NCBI GenBank assembly: GCA_902762305.1
Contig: CACWNW010000012.1
Coordinates: 1 to 63,991, forward strand
Source of the DNA: Fibrobacter succinogenes
GTDB lineage: Bacteria; Fibrobacterota; Fibrobacteria; Fibrobacterales; Fibrobacteraceae
DNA length: 63,991 nt
Direction: 5' to 3'
The stretch's first letter is position 1, and each line of letters opens with the position of its first letter. Of the stretch, positions 1 through 8,763 are shown piece by piece. The translations under genes and the position numbers were made by a program. Under the pieces are notes generated by a model. The model saw only the letters and a list, made by a program, of their open reading frames with translations. It did not search any database and had not been told where the DNA came from.

Positions 1-2615
1 ATCGTCTTCATGACGACGCTCCTCTGAATCCCGTGGCGCCCGTAGCTGCCCGTCTCCGCATATTTCGGGGATTGCGGATAAATTAACCCTATAATCATGA
101 AGCCCTTGTTTTGCGTGCTGTCGATAAAAGCGGTAAGGCTGTCGATAGTCTGTTCATAGCGCCGATTCAGGTATTCAGGCATGACCGAATCCCTCTTTAC
201 TTCGGCATCATCCCTCCAGCCGTACGCATCTATTTTCAGCAAGCCATTCGTATTGACATAATTCAGGGAATCCTCGCCCGTATACCGGACATTGGCATCG
301 ACAGCACGCACAAAATTCTCCGGCACGCCATCCTTCCAGAATTTATGGTTCCTGTCGTAGAAGAATCCAGGAGCCTGTTCGAACGCATACTGCATTCTCG
401 CGCTCTTGTCGTTGCGCATCAGTTCGAACGATATTTCAAGAACCAAGTATTTGAGTTTCTTCGCATGCGGCACGACATAATTGTCCATCAGGTAGAGCGC
501 TGCCCACATGTCCCCGCCAATATAGCCGAAGTTGAATGCAGGTTTAGAAATCTGCATGGGATCGAATCCCCTTTCGGTACGGGAACTCCCGACGGCGATA
601 ACTTCCAGCGAGTCGCGCATATCCCAGAACATGCGCATCTTCAGGGCCGACGCCTTTTCACCCGACTGGTAAATGGGGTCCCAATACAGGCCGGCGCTGT
701 CCAAGTCGATAAAGCCATCCTCGGAAACAATCCGCGACATCACCCACAAATTCGGGTGCCACAGTTCCTCCCCTTCGGCCAACTCCACCACACTGGAATC
801 AAGTACGTTCACCATCACAATCTTCGTGTGCTCGCCATTCACATTCGCAAGCGACGCTACTGCCCAATTTTCGCGACCGCCCCATTCCGAATGGTCGAAG
901 GTATAGCCCTTCGGCGCAGGGATTGCCCTTACCAGGTTTCCATTGCTATCCGCGACAAGCAGGCGTTCGTGCACACCGTACTTCGCGTTCGCGAATTCTC
1001 TTCCGGTTTTCCCGCTAAAATCAAGAAAGAGCGTCTGGTTCAGCCCGTCCTTCGAAAGCGACGCGTTGCAGGCCTGTTCACCTCCGTACCAGATTTCGTC
1101 CTTCCCGCCTACATGTACGCGGAGGCGACGGGCGCCCGATACGGCGCGGTCCTTTTTCTGCGAAAGCCCGCTGTGGTACGCTCCGTTCAAAACCTTCTTC
1201 GGCGTGCCGAATTCCCCATTCACAAAAGGAACCATCCATGTCGCGCTCGCAAAAAATTCCGCATCATCGCTGTTGTCGCCAGTACGGTCGACATAGACAA
1301 TAGAAGTGTCTCCGTTCTCATCTACATGCCAACGAGGAATCGCCGCATTTTTCACATTGAGTTTTACAAGCCCGCCTCCACGCGCATCGAGATTCCTCAC
1401 ATAGACAGCGGACTCCCCGTCAATACCTTCTGTTCCCGTGCAAAACGCGACCCTGTTCCCGTCCGGAGAAATTTCCGGATGGAACACCGGAATGCTATCG
1501 ACAATCTCAACGACGCTGGGCACCCCGCCGCCATAATCCACGAAGGCCAGGTTTCCCGTCTTATCGTTCCGGAACGCGAGTTTCGCATGTACCGTCCCGA
1601 ACTTACTGCGGAAATCCGAAGAGAACGATTTTATCGCCACCGGGTTCGAAGACGCCGCCCCGTTCCCGTCCATCCAAACAGCATCCGGAATCTTGCCGAA
1701 GGCTAGCCGGAACCCCATATACCCGCCGTTTGTCGACGCAGTCACCGGATAGGCATCGCCCCTGTTGTCCAGGCTTATTTCTGCAGCCGCCTGGAACAGG
1801 TGCCCTCCCTTGACAACCTTCTCGAGCAGGGAGTTCCCCGTCGGCGGGCCCATGTAGTTTTCTACGGTGGCAGAGCCCGAGCCGCCGACCCAGTCGTTCG
1901 TCAGTTCAAGCACATTGCCAGCCAAGTCGCAGAAGCCCACCGAATCCGGCAACATGCAGACCGAATGCAGGCCGAAATTCGCGTTCGACGAATTCCAGCT
2001 ATACAGTTCCGGATTCCACGACCGCGATGCGGCCATCACCCATTCCGCTTCCGTAGGCAACCGGAAGCCCTCCACGTCGGTCCGGAGCGCAAGCCCTTCC
2101 AGATTAGTACAGCGGTCTTTTGAATTGATTAGCTGCCGGTGGTATGTATACGCAGTATCGTAGCCGTGCGCCTTGCTGTAGGCATTCGCGAAAAGCACCG
2201 CATCGTAGTACGACACGCTCACCACAGGCCAGTCTTTCAAATCGCAGCTGTCCAGGTGATATCCGTCCAACTCACTGGCGTACTCTTCGTATTCGAGGCA
2301 AGTCACCTCGTGAATCCCGAGCGAATAAGGGTAATCCAGGCGCACCCGCATCCGGCCGCCACCCAGCGATACCGACGCCCCGTTGGGGTCGACCCGCATC
2401 ATTCCCTCCCTGAGGGTATCTTCCGTTATCACGGGAACGGGTTCCGGAACAGGGAGCGTTATCTGGTCCACGGACGTATCGGCCAGCGCTACAATAACAT
2501 CGGGAAACTTCAACTCTGGCTCATCCGTATCCGGCGAACAAGCCTGGAGAAAAACAGAAAAAAGGAGGCCAGCAATCAGCCTCCCGAAATTGTTTCTTTC
2601 GCCCCCCGCTTTCAC
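1..2615 (-). CDS. TIGR02171-like giant lipoprotein (3' end outside window)
   Basis: About 871 codons are visible and the frame is still open at the left edge, so the C-terminus is missing. The chosen GTG start (2615) gives a short basic N-terminus, a hydrophobic stretch and a lipobox ending QAC, so a lipoprotein. Around residues 70-300 is a formylglycine-generating-enzyme/sulfatase-modifying-like domain (GFRLPTEAEW, then YMGFRLA). Residues about 350-560 contain TolB/PD40-like beta-propeller strands (for example HPEISPDGNRVAF). From about residue 675 is an SGNH-hydrolase-like block (VIAVGSSRTERGFDP, later NFGYIGGD and LVLEIS). Size and layout fit the Fibrobacter paralogous family TIGR02171, whose function is unknown. 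It starts 20 nt after the moxR stop, so the two may be cotranscribed. No ATG or strong ribosome site is seen, so the start is uncertain. Confidence 0.75.
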   Translation of the reverse strand, partial: MKAGGERNNFGRLIAGLLFSVFLQACSPDTDEPELKFPDVIVALADTSVDQITLPVPEPVPVITEDTLREGMMRVDPNGASVSLGGGRMRVRLDYPYSLGIHEVTCLEYEEYASELDGYHLDSCDLKDWPVVSVSYYDAVLFANAYSKAHGYDTAYTYHRQLINSKDRCTNLEGLALRTDVEGFRLPTEAEWVMAASRSWNPELYSWNSSNANFGLHSVCMLPDSVGFCDLAGNVLELTNDWVGGSGSATVENYMGPPTGNSLLEKVVKGGHLFQAAAEISLDNRGDAYPVTASTNGGYMGFRLAFGKIPDAVWMDGNGAASSNPVAIKSFSSDFRSKFGTVHAKLAFRNDKTGNLAFVDYGGGVPSVVEIVDSIPVFHPEISPDGNRVAFCTGTEGIDGESAVYVRNLDARGGGLVKLNVKNAAIPRWHVDENGDTSIVYVDRTGDNSDDAEFFASATWMVPFVNGEFGTPKKVLNGAYHSGLSQKKDRAVSGARRLRVHVGGKDEIWYGGEQACNASLSKDGLNQTLFLDFSGKTGREFANAKYGVHERLLVADSNGNLVRAIPAPKGYTFDHSEWGGRENWAVASLANVNGEHTKIVMVNVLDSSVVELAEGEELWHPNLWVMSRIVSEDGFIDLDSAGLYWDPIYQSGEKASALKMRMFWDMRDSLEVIAVGSSRTERGFDPMQISKPAFNFGYIGGDMWAALYLMDNYVVPHAKKLKYLVLEISFELMRNDKSARMQYAFEQAPGFFYDRNHKFWKDGVPENFVRAVDANVRYTGEDSLNYVNTNGLLKIDAYGWRDDAEVKRDSVMPEYLNRRYEQTIDSLTAFIDSTQNKGFMIIGLIYPQSPKYAETGSYGRHGIQRSVVMKT

Positions 2616-2635
2616 AAAGCCTCGCGACGTTCGCC

Positions 2636-3619
2636 TTACGGAACCTCGACAGAGTCCAGAATCTTCTGCACCACAGTCTCGGCGGAGACTTCTTCCGCTT
2701 CGGCCTCGTAGCTCAAGATAATGCGGTGACGGAGCACTTCCATCGCGACGGCCTTCACGTCTTCCGGCGTCACGTAGGCGCGGCCCTGGATGAACGCATG
2801 GGCCTTTGCTGCCTGGGCGAGGCCGATGGAGGCACGCGGAGAGGCACCGACTTCCACGAAGCCGACCAAGTCGCTGCGCTTGATGCTACCCGGATCGCGG
2901 GTGGCAAGCACGAGGTTCACGATGTATTCGCGGACGCGTTCGTCCACGTACACCTGCTTCACCAGCTGGCGAGCGGCAAGGATATCTTCCTTAGTAGCGA
3001 CAGCCTGCGGCTGACGGAGGCCCGCACCGGCGACGGCGTCGAGAATCTTCATTTCGTCGGCCTTGTTCGGGTAGCTGACCTTCACCTTCAAGAGGAAACG
3101 GTCCACCTGAGCTTCCGGCAGCGGGTACGTACCTTCCTGCTCAATCGGGTTCTGCGTAGCAAGCACCAGGAACGGTTCGTCGAGCTTGAACGTCTCGTCA
3201 CCGATGGTGATGTGGCGTTCCTGCATGGCTTCAAGGAGGGCGCTCTGCACCTTCGACGGAGCACGGTTGATTTCGTCGGCCAGCACCAGGTTCGTAAACA
3301 GCGGGCCCTTGCGGGTCTCGAACTTCGCTTCCTTCGCGTTGTAAATCGTGGTACCCAGCAAGTCGGCCGGCAACAGGTCGGGCGTGAACTGGATGCGCTT
3401 GAAATCAAGCGACACGGCATCGGCGAAAGCCTTCACCGCAGTCGTCTTGGCAAGACCCGGAAGCCCTTCCAGCAGCACGTGGCCGTCGGCCAGAATACCC
3501 GTCAGAATGCTTTCGACCAGAGCCTTCTGGCCAATAACTGTTCCTTCCACTTCACGCAGCAAGTTCATGCAGAATGCGCTCTGCTGGCGCACCTTTTCCG
3601 AAAGTTCTTGAATATCCAT
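2636..3619 (-). CDS. MoxR-family AAA+ ATPase
   Basis: A 327-residue cytoplasmic AAA+ ATPase. Walker A is GLPGLAKT (near residue 50) and Walker B is LVLADEIN; the sensor-type ATQNP motif follows, and the C-terminal lid holds the GASPRAS motif typical of MoxR proteins. MoxR ATPases act as chaperones that insert cofactors or assemble complexes, often with VWA-domain partners; no VWA gene is visible here. I chose the ATG at 3619 rather than the upstream in-frame start at 3649, because AGAGGT lies 8-9 nt before it. The TIGR02171-like lipoprotein follows at 20 nt. Confidence 0.9.
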   Translation of the reverse strand: MDIQELSEKVRQQSAFCMNLLREVEGTVIGQKALVESILTGILADGHVLLEGLPGLAKTTAVKAFADAVSLDFKRIQFTPDLLPADLLGTTIYNAKEAKFETRKGPLFTNLVLADEINRAPSKVQSALLEAMQERHITIGDETFKLDEPFLVLATQNPIEQEGTYPLPEAQVDRFLLKVKVSYPNKADEMKILDAVAGAGLRQPQAVATKEDILAARQLVKQVYVDERVREYIVNLVLATRDPGSIKRSDLVGFVEVGASPRASIGLAQAAKAHAFIQGRAYVTPEDVKAVAMEVLRHRIILSYEAEAEEVSAETVVQKILDSVEVP

Positions 3620-3714
3620 GTGAGTACCTCTAAAATTTTTTACGGACATTAAAATACAAAATTTGCCGAAAAAAAAGCAAATCCATCTATTATATATTAC
3701 ATTTATTGCGAATT

Positions 3715-4452
3715 ATGGGCACATTTACCGATAAAGAACTAAAAAAATACGAGAAGGAAATCCGCAAGAAGCTTCTACCCGAGCTTCGCGACGAACTGCT
3801 AGACGTCATAACCGACCCAACGCCCGAACGCGCAAACATCGTCAAGGCCCGCATCAGGGTTCTCGAAAAACGAGAAATTAGATTCAACAACGCAAAACAA
3901 AAAATCATCGACAAGCAGCGACAACCCCTACCCGACAAAGAGGGATTCAGGCAGTTTCTTTTTATCATCGTCGCCACATTCGCATTTATCCTAATCGAAA
4001 TGCTCTTCTCGAGAGGCGGATTCTCGCTTATCACCAATTTCAATCTCGGGCGCTTCCTTGGCGTAGCAAAATTCTTCCCTATAGTCGGGATCTTCGGATG
4101 GTTTACCTATTACCTTCCCTTTTTCAGAAGACATGTGTGGGACGAAAAAAAATCGTATATCAAGGACATTCCCGAATTCTGGCTCAGGAACTTTAAAATT
4201 GCCCTGAGCTTCGCATCTTTCCTTTTCATTTTCTCTCTAGAAATCTTTTCCACCGGGACGTACAACGGAGTTTTCTACTCCGGCACCGGCCTCCCCGCAT
4301 ACATCATCGCGCTAGGCTACCTAGTCGCATCTACTTTGTACATCATCAACGCGTTTTACCCCATAATCAAGAAACTCCGCCCCAAGTTCGGCATAACCCT
4401 GCTCGCATTCGCAGCTGCTCTAGAACTAATTATCAGCAATATTTTCGGATAA
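3715..4452 (+). CDS. hypothetical five-helix membrane protein
   Basis: A 245-residue protein of no family I recognise. The first ~80 residues are highly charged and likely helical or coiled-coil and cytoplasmic. About five hydrophobic segments follow (for example QFLFIIVATFAFILIEML, AKFFPIVGIFGWFTYYL, IALSFASFLFIFSLEIF, AYIIALGYLVASTLYII). The ATG at 3715 is preferred to a TTG three codons upstream; no clear Shine-Dalgarno is visible. It runs divergently from moxR. The last ~53 codons are duplicated as a remnant at 5343-5501, beyond the VanW-like gene. Confidence 0.7.
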   Translation: MGTFTDKELKKYEKEIRKKLLPELRDELLDVITDPTPERANIVKARIRVLEKREIRFNNAKQKIIDKQRQPLPDKEGFRQFLFIIVATFAFILIEMLFSRGGFSLITNFNLGRFLGVAKFFPIVGIFGWFTYYLPFFRRHVWDEKKSYIKDIPEFWLRNFKIALSFASFLFIFSLEIFSTGTYNGVFYSGTGLPAYIIALGYLVASTLYIINAFYPIIKKLRPKFGITLLAFAAALELIISNIFG

Positions 4453-4476
4453 TCAAAAATTGTATATTAATCACCA

Positions 4477-5289
4477 ATGATTCACCAAGTTGACAAACCC
4501 GTGCACCGCACCCAGCTACGCCGTACATTGGGTAAAGAATTTTATATCGCCAAGCGCCGGCTCACCTGGTTCTTTTCCAAAACTCGGTTTGCCAAAGTAG
4601 ACCATTCCGTCAATTTTTCAAACGTCTGGATAGACCACAGGTCCATTCTTTTGCGCAAGTTGAAAGACGTGGATATGTACCTTCAATACAACAAGATTAC
4701 CAACTTGAAGCTCGCTGTCGCCAAACTGGATGGCGTAGTAATCAAGCCCGGTGAAACTTTTTCTATCTGGCGCCTAGTGGGCAGGCCCAGCAAAAAGAAG
4801 GGCTATAAAGAAGGCATGATGATTCACAACGGAAAAGTTGGCTCGGGTATAGGCGGCGGATTGTGCCAACTCGGGAACTTGCTCTATTGGATGGCTCTAC
4901 ACACGGATCTCACGATCAAGGAACGCTGGCGCCATAGTTTTGACGTTTTCCCCGACGCCGGGCGAACAATTCCCTTTGCATGCGGGGCCACGCTGTCGTA
5001 CAATTACATAGACCTTCAACTGCAAAACAACACGAATCATGCGTTCCAAATAAAACTCTGGGTTGATGACGAATATTTGAATGGGCGTATATCATCTGAT
5101 ATCCCCCTCTACTCAAAATACGAGGTCTACGAAACCGACCTTCGTTTTGAACTCCAGTGGTGGGGCGGTTATACACGGCACAATTGCATTTGGAAGCGCG
5201 TTACCAACACGCATACAGGCGAAGAAACAACGGAATTGATTACCGAGAACAATGCGATTATGATGTACAATCCGATGCTGGAACGATAA
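4477..5289 (+). CDS. VanW family protein
   Basis: A 270-residue protein matching the VanW family. The family-typical core is visible: KPGETFSIWRLVGRP, then GYKEGMMI and GSGIGGGLCQLGNLLYW, then RHSFDVFPD. VanW was named from accessory genes of vancomycin-resistance clusters, but its biochemical role is unknown and most members, like this one, lie outside any van cluster. No signal peptide or clear membrane segment is seen. It is 24 nt downstream of the membrane-protein gene and bracketed by that gene and a decayed copy of its 3' end, so this small locus was probably shaped by duplication. Confidence 0.85.
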   Translation: MIHQVDKPVHRTQLRRTLGKEFYIAKRRLTWFFSKTRFAKVDHSVNFSNVWIDHRSILLRKLKDVDMYLQYNKITNLKLAVAKLDGVVIKPGETFSIWRLVGRPSKKKGYKEGMMIHNGKVGSGIGGGLCQLGNLLYWMALHTDLTIKERWRHSFDVFPDAGRTIPFACGATLSYNYIDLQLQNNTNHAFQIKLWVDDEYLNGRISSDIPLYSKYEVYETDLRFELQWWGGYTRHNCIWKRVTNTHTGEETTELITENNAIMMYNPMLER

Positions 5290-5342
5290 AAATCAGTCTT
5301 CAGTTTTTCCCAAAAATACAAGAAGGGTTACACCCCTAAAGT

Positions 5343-5501
5343 CCCGCATACATCATCGCATTTGGCTACCTGGTCGCATCTACTTTGTACATCATCAACG
5401 CGTTTCGCCCCATAATCAAGAAACTCCAGCCCAAGTGCGGCATAATCCTGCTCGCCTTCGCCGCAATCCTCGAAGCATGCGTCAAGAACTGCTTTTCGTA
5501 A
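5343..5501 (+). pseudogene. decayed 3' remnant of the 3715-4452 membrane protein gene
   Basis: Fifty-three in-frame codons here read PAYIIAFGYLVASTLYIINA onward and end in a stop. They match the last codons of the gene at 3715-4452 almost residue for residue through KFG/KCG, then diverge (LELIISNIFG against LEACVKNCFS). No start codon or upstream part of the gene is present, so this is a non-functional duplicate tail. The two copies flank the VanW-like gene in direct orientation. Confidence 0.85.
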
Positions 5502-5539
5502 AGACATAGACGGGGCCTCCCAAACCATAAAAACCTTTA

Positions 5540-6400
5540 TCAATCCAATTCTCGAATTTTCACCTTCACTGCATCTAGGGAATCTCTCATTTCCCTAATC
5601 TTTATTTTTTCTTCCTCGAATTTTTCTTCATTATATACCCCCTGCAGTTTATCTTCGTTCATTTGCCATTTCAGCTCTTCCTTTCGCATTTGTATTTCCA
5701 GCTTTAACTCCCTACGCTTTTTCAGGGCAGCCTTCAATTCCCGTCGCCTTTGTTTTTCTTCTTCTGTTTTTTCTTTCACAACATAGAATTGATAATTCAG
5801 CGTAAAATAGAACCGGTTATTCGGATTTCTAATTTCTCGGCCATATCGAAATTCCAAGGAGAAATTCATAAACGTCATGTAGGCGCCCACACCAAATTCA
5901 TTATAATAGGCGGACGAAGCTCCATACAAATTAGGGTCACTCACATCAAGCGCATTACGAGAAAAATGTTCGCTAAGGCCAATTCTAAAATTGTCGCTTA
6001 TGGGAAAATTCTCGATTAGCATTACGCCACCAGTAAACGGACTATCTTTAGATGAATTAGGCAAAGTAGCACCAACCCAACCTTGGAATCCTACATATCT
6101 ATAAGCGAGTCCCCAAACTCCTCTAGGGATGATATTTTCAAACGATGCCCCTATCATCGCAAAGTTGAAAAACCTACACAATATCGAGAAATCCAGGTTC
6201 CAATATCCCTCGTTATAAAAAGAATCTTCGACCCTTCTTTTTTCAAGATTATCTCCTGCTCTTGCCGTGGCCCCAATAGCAAGGGCACCACCGTTTCTTT
6301 CCATATTCATAAACTGCGCGGCAGACGGAGGATGGCTAGAACACCCCGCCAAGAGCAGGGCACACACTGTCAACACAATCCACAAAATTCCGCGAGCCAT
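5540..6400 (-). CDS. outer-surface lipoprotein, tandem paralogue A
   Basis: A 286-residue predicted lipoprotein: hydrophobic leader and lipobox LLAGC at about residue 19, then the motif SSHPPSAAQFMNM. The middle is rich in short alternating aromatic strands (FRYGREIRNPNNRFYFTLNYQF), suggesting an outer-membrane or outer-surface beta structure. The last ~75 residues are extremely charged Lys/Glu/Arg and likely form a coiled coil. It is a clear paralogue of the next gene upstream (6427-7272), 26 nt away, so the two are probably one operon. Function unknown. Confidence 0.75.
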   Translation of the reverse strand: MARGILWIVLTVCALLLAGCSSHPPSAAQFMNMERNGGALAIGATARAGDNLEKRRVEDSFYNEGYWNLDFSILCRFFNFAMIGASFENIIPRGVWGLAYRYVGFQGWVGATLPNSSKDSPFTGGVMLIENFPISDNFRIGLSEHFSRNALDVSDPNLYGASSAYYNEFGVGAYMTFMNFSLEFRYGREIRNPNNRFYFTLNYQFYVVKEKTEEEKQRRRELKAALKKRRELKLEIQMRKEELKWQMNEDKLQGVYNEEKFEEEKIKIREMRDSLDAVKVKIRELD

Positions 6401-6426
6401 TATCTACAAATTCCCCCTAAAAAGCA

Positions 6427-7272
6427 CTATCTTTTTTTCAATTCCCGAACTTTCATTTTCTGCTGATCCACAGCATCTATCAATTCCCGAAACCGCCGTG
6501 TCTCTTCTTCAATTTCTTCATCGGAAACATTCTCCCCTCTATTCTTCGCTTGAATGAGCCACTTCAGTCTTTTCTTTTGCTCAACCATTTCTACATACAA
6601 CGCCACATACTGTTTATAAGCTTTCTTATATTCTGCAGTTTTTTCCTTCAAACCGAACAAGTAATTCAGCATAAAATTAAACCGATTGTTGGAGGTCCCT
6701 ATTTCCCGCCCATAGCGGAATTCTAGCGAAGCACCCCAGAAGGAAACATAAGCACCGACACCATATTCCCCAAAAGCATCCGCAGACCAAAAACTAAGAC
6801 CACCCAAATTTTCATCGACCTTATAGACATTACGCGAAATATGTTCACTGATACCCACACTAAGCTTTTCTGTTATCGGGAAATTTTCAATCAGCATCAA
6901 GCCTCCATAAAGTGGCATTTCATCATTCACAGCTCCTATTGCAAGCCAAGTCCATCCCTGCAACCCAATATACTGACTGATATATCCTGCGTGCAAACTG
7001 GGGGTGATATTTTCAAGAGATAATCCAAACACCACATTGTACATCTGAGTCAAAAATGTAAAATCGAGGTCCCATGTTTCTTCAACGCAATTATAATCAT
7101 CATATTTATAACCGCAATCCCCACCATATAAATCTCCAGCCCGCAGCGTTCCTCCAGAACCAAAGCCAAAAAGCTTTTTGTTCATATTCATAAACTGCGC
7201 GGCAGAAGGCGGGTGGTTCGAACACCCCGCATACAGCAACATCGCAACAGCCAACAACAGAATCCTACGCAT
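6427..7272 (-). CDS. outer-surface lipoprotein, tandem paralogue B
   Basis: A 281-residue predicted lipoprotein with lipobox LYAGC and the same NHPPSAAQFMNMN motif after the cysteine as its neighbour at 5540-6400. Shared features include the leader, GLSLENITPS/GASFENIIPR, GGLMLIENFPI/GGVMLIENFPI, ISEHISRN/LSEHFSRN, the FRYGREI strand and a charged coiled-coil C-terminus. It is the promoter-proximal gene of the pair. The pair is probably a gene duplication producing two surface proteins with the same fold. Function unknown. Confidence 0.75.
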   Translation of the reverse strand: MRRILLLAVAMLLYAGCSNHPPSAAQFMNMNKKLFGFGSGGTLRAGDLYGGDCGYKYDDYNCVEETWDLDFTFLTQMYNVVFGLSLENITPSLHAGYISQYIGLQGWTWLAIGAVNDEMPLYGGLMLIENFPITEKLSVGISEHISRNVYKVDENLGGLSFWSADAFGEYGVGAYVSFWGASLEFRYGREIGTSNNRFNFMLNYLFGLKEKTAEYKKAYKQYVALYVEMVEQKKRLKWLIQAKNRGENVSDEEIEEETRRFRELIDAVDQQKMKVRELKKR

Positions 7273-7387
7273 TTTACCCCAGAATATCTTCCTTGAGCAA
7301 AGATAACAACATTAAAGTCCTCATTTTACTTCTAAAAAGTGTGTCTAGGCACAGATTTTAGAAACATATTCAAAGAAAAAACAGCCC

Positions 7388-7412
7388 AAAAGGTGGTACA
7401 ATACCACCTTTT
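7388..7412. repeat. perfect 11-bp inverted repeat
   Basis: AAAAGGTGGTA, a 3-nt loop CAA, then TACCACCTTTT. It lies between the lipoprotein pair (reading left) and the AAA_14 gene (reading right). The A/T flanks would allow a terminator, but both neighbours start here rather than end, so an operator for one of the divergent promoters is more likely. Confidence 0.6.
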
Positions 7413-7447
7413 ATTAAAGCTCGAGAAATACAATTACCTTTAATTTT

Positions 7448-7514
7448 ATGGATATAATCCATATTTTTATAGGTAAATATTGATTTTACCTATAATTTTA
7501 TGTATATTATCCAT
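7448..7514. promoter_or_regulatory. clustered palindromes upstream of the AAA_14 ATPase
   Basis: Three operator-like elements sit within 67 bp just before the gene at 7530: ATGGATATAATCCAT (7448-7462, palindromic), a 9-bp inverted repeat ATAGGTAAA...TTTACCTAT (7469-7493), and a near copy of the first, ATGTATATTATCCAT (7500-7514). The last ends 15 nt before the start codon, so a bound repressor would block transcription or initiation. No regulator for them is identified. Confidence 0.5.
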
Positions 7515-7529
7515 AAAAATGGAGACTAC

Positions 7530-8753
7530 ATGCTGCACCGTTTCATCCAAAACCGACTCGAAAACGTATTCAAGTACTTTCCTTGCGTACTGCTAACAGG
7601 CGCAAGGCAAGTCGGCAAGACGACCCTTATCAAGGAACTCGTCCCAAGCGAGTCCATGGTCACGTTCGACCCCGTGGAAGACATCCGCGGGGCAAAAGCC
7701 GACCCGGATCTATTCTTGCGGCAGATGCCCATTCCCGGATTTCTGGACGAAGTGCAATATGTTCCACAAGTGCTCGCCTCCCTCAAGCGATTTGTCGATA
7801 CAAGCGATTCCCGCAAATCCATGTTCTACCTGAGCGGTTCGCAAAACCTGAATGTTCTCCGCGGCGCAGCTGAATCCATGGCGGGGCGAGTCGCCGTTCT
7901 CGACCTCTACCCGCTTTGCTATAAAGAATTGTTCCAAAAACAGGAACGCGGCGTATTGGAAGCATGGTTGCAAGATGGGGCAGACAATTTTTCCAACTTT
8001 GGTGACGGATCAGTCCCTGCGTTAGCGAAACTTCTTTGGCGAGGCGGAATGCCAGGCATCCTTGACATGCCCGACTCGCTCATCCCCGATTATTTCACGG
8101 GCTACATGCGCACCTATATCGAGCGCGACGTCCGTACCATAGCCGAAATTTCAAATCTGACCTTGTTCTCCCGATTCGTACGGCTGCTTTCGGCACTTTC
8201 GGCACAGGAGGTAAACGAAAGCGAACTGGGGCGCGACCTCGGAATCGACAGGACGACTGCTCTCCGCTGGAAAAACATCTGCGAAGCGACATACCAGTGG
8301 GTTTCTATACCGCCCTTCAACAGGAACCCCATCAAGAAAATTTCGGGCAAAAGCAAGGGTTACTTTGTGGATACGGGTTTCCTTTGCCAGCTGCAAGGAA
8401 TCTACTCACCTGAAGTTCTAATGTCTCACCCGTTGTACGGCCATATCTTTGAAAGCTTTGTCGTGATGGAAGTCATCAAGCGTATCAACGCCTGGAGCGC
8501 AAGGCCAATGCTATACCATTACAGGACCTACGCAGGAGCCGAAGTCGATTTGATTTTAGAATACAACGGGAAACTATTCCCCCTAGAAATTAAACTGGAT
8601 TCACACCCAGCCAAGAAAGATGCAAAAGGTTTCGCATCCTTCAAGGACTCTTTCCCTAAAGAGAACATCGCCATGGGAATAGTCGCCTGCAACACTCCTG
8701 TTCCATACAAGTTATCAGAAAACGTGTGGGCAGTCCCCTGGTGGGAACTTTAA
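7530..8753 (+). CDS. AAA_14/DUF4143 ATP-binding protein
   Basis: A 407-residue protein of the widespread AAA_14-DUF4143 family. Walker A is TGARQVGKTT and Walker B is GFLDEVQ, followed by the sensor-like YLSGSQNL. The middle part has a winged-helix-like stretch (ESELGRDLGIDRTTALRW). The C-terminal DUF4143 part ends with GAEVDLILEY and PLEIK, the D...ExK pattern of PD-(D/E)XK-like folds. The cellular role is unknown. I chose the ATG at 7530, not 7500, because GGAG lies 6 nt upstream. Palindromes in the short promoter suggest tight control. Confidence 0.85.
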   Translation: MLHRFIQNRLENVFKYFPCVLLTGARQVGKTTLIKELVPSESMVTFDPVEDIRGAKADPDLFLRQMPIPGFLDEVQYVPQVLASLKRFVDTSDSRKSMFYLSGSQNLNVLRGAAESMAGRVAVLDLYPLCYKELFQKQERGVLEAWLQDGADNFSNFGDGSVPALAKLLWRGGMPGILDMPDSLIPDYFTGYMRTYIERDVRTIAEISNLTLFSRFVRLLSALSAQEVNESELGRDLGIDRTTALRWKNICEATYQWVSIPPFNRNPIKKISGKSKGYFVDTGFLCQLQGIYSPEVLMSHPLYGHIFESFVVMEVIKRINAWSARPMLYHYRTYAGAEVDLILEYNGKLFPLEIKLDSHPAKKDAKGFASFKDSFPKENIAMGIVACNTPVPYKLSENVWAVPWWEL

Positions 8754-8763
8754 ATCAAGCGAA

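Noticed and set aside
111-1706. 531-codon plus-strand open frame at the left edge
   Set aside because: The minus strand here encodes the FGE/propeller/SGNH-like lipoprotein in an unbroken frame with recognisable motifs; the plus-strand frame has none.
4477-5289. VanW-like gene considered as vancomycin resistance
   Set aside because: No vanH, vanA, vanX or vanRS genes lie nearby, and VanW homologues are common without resistance.
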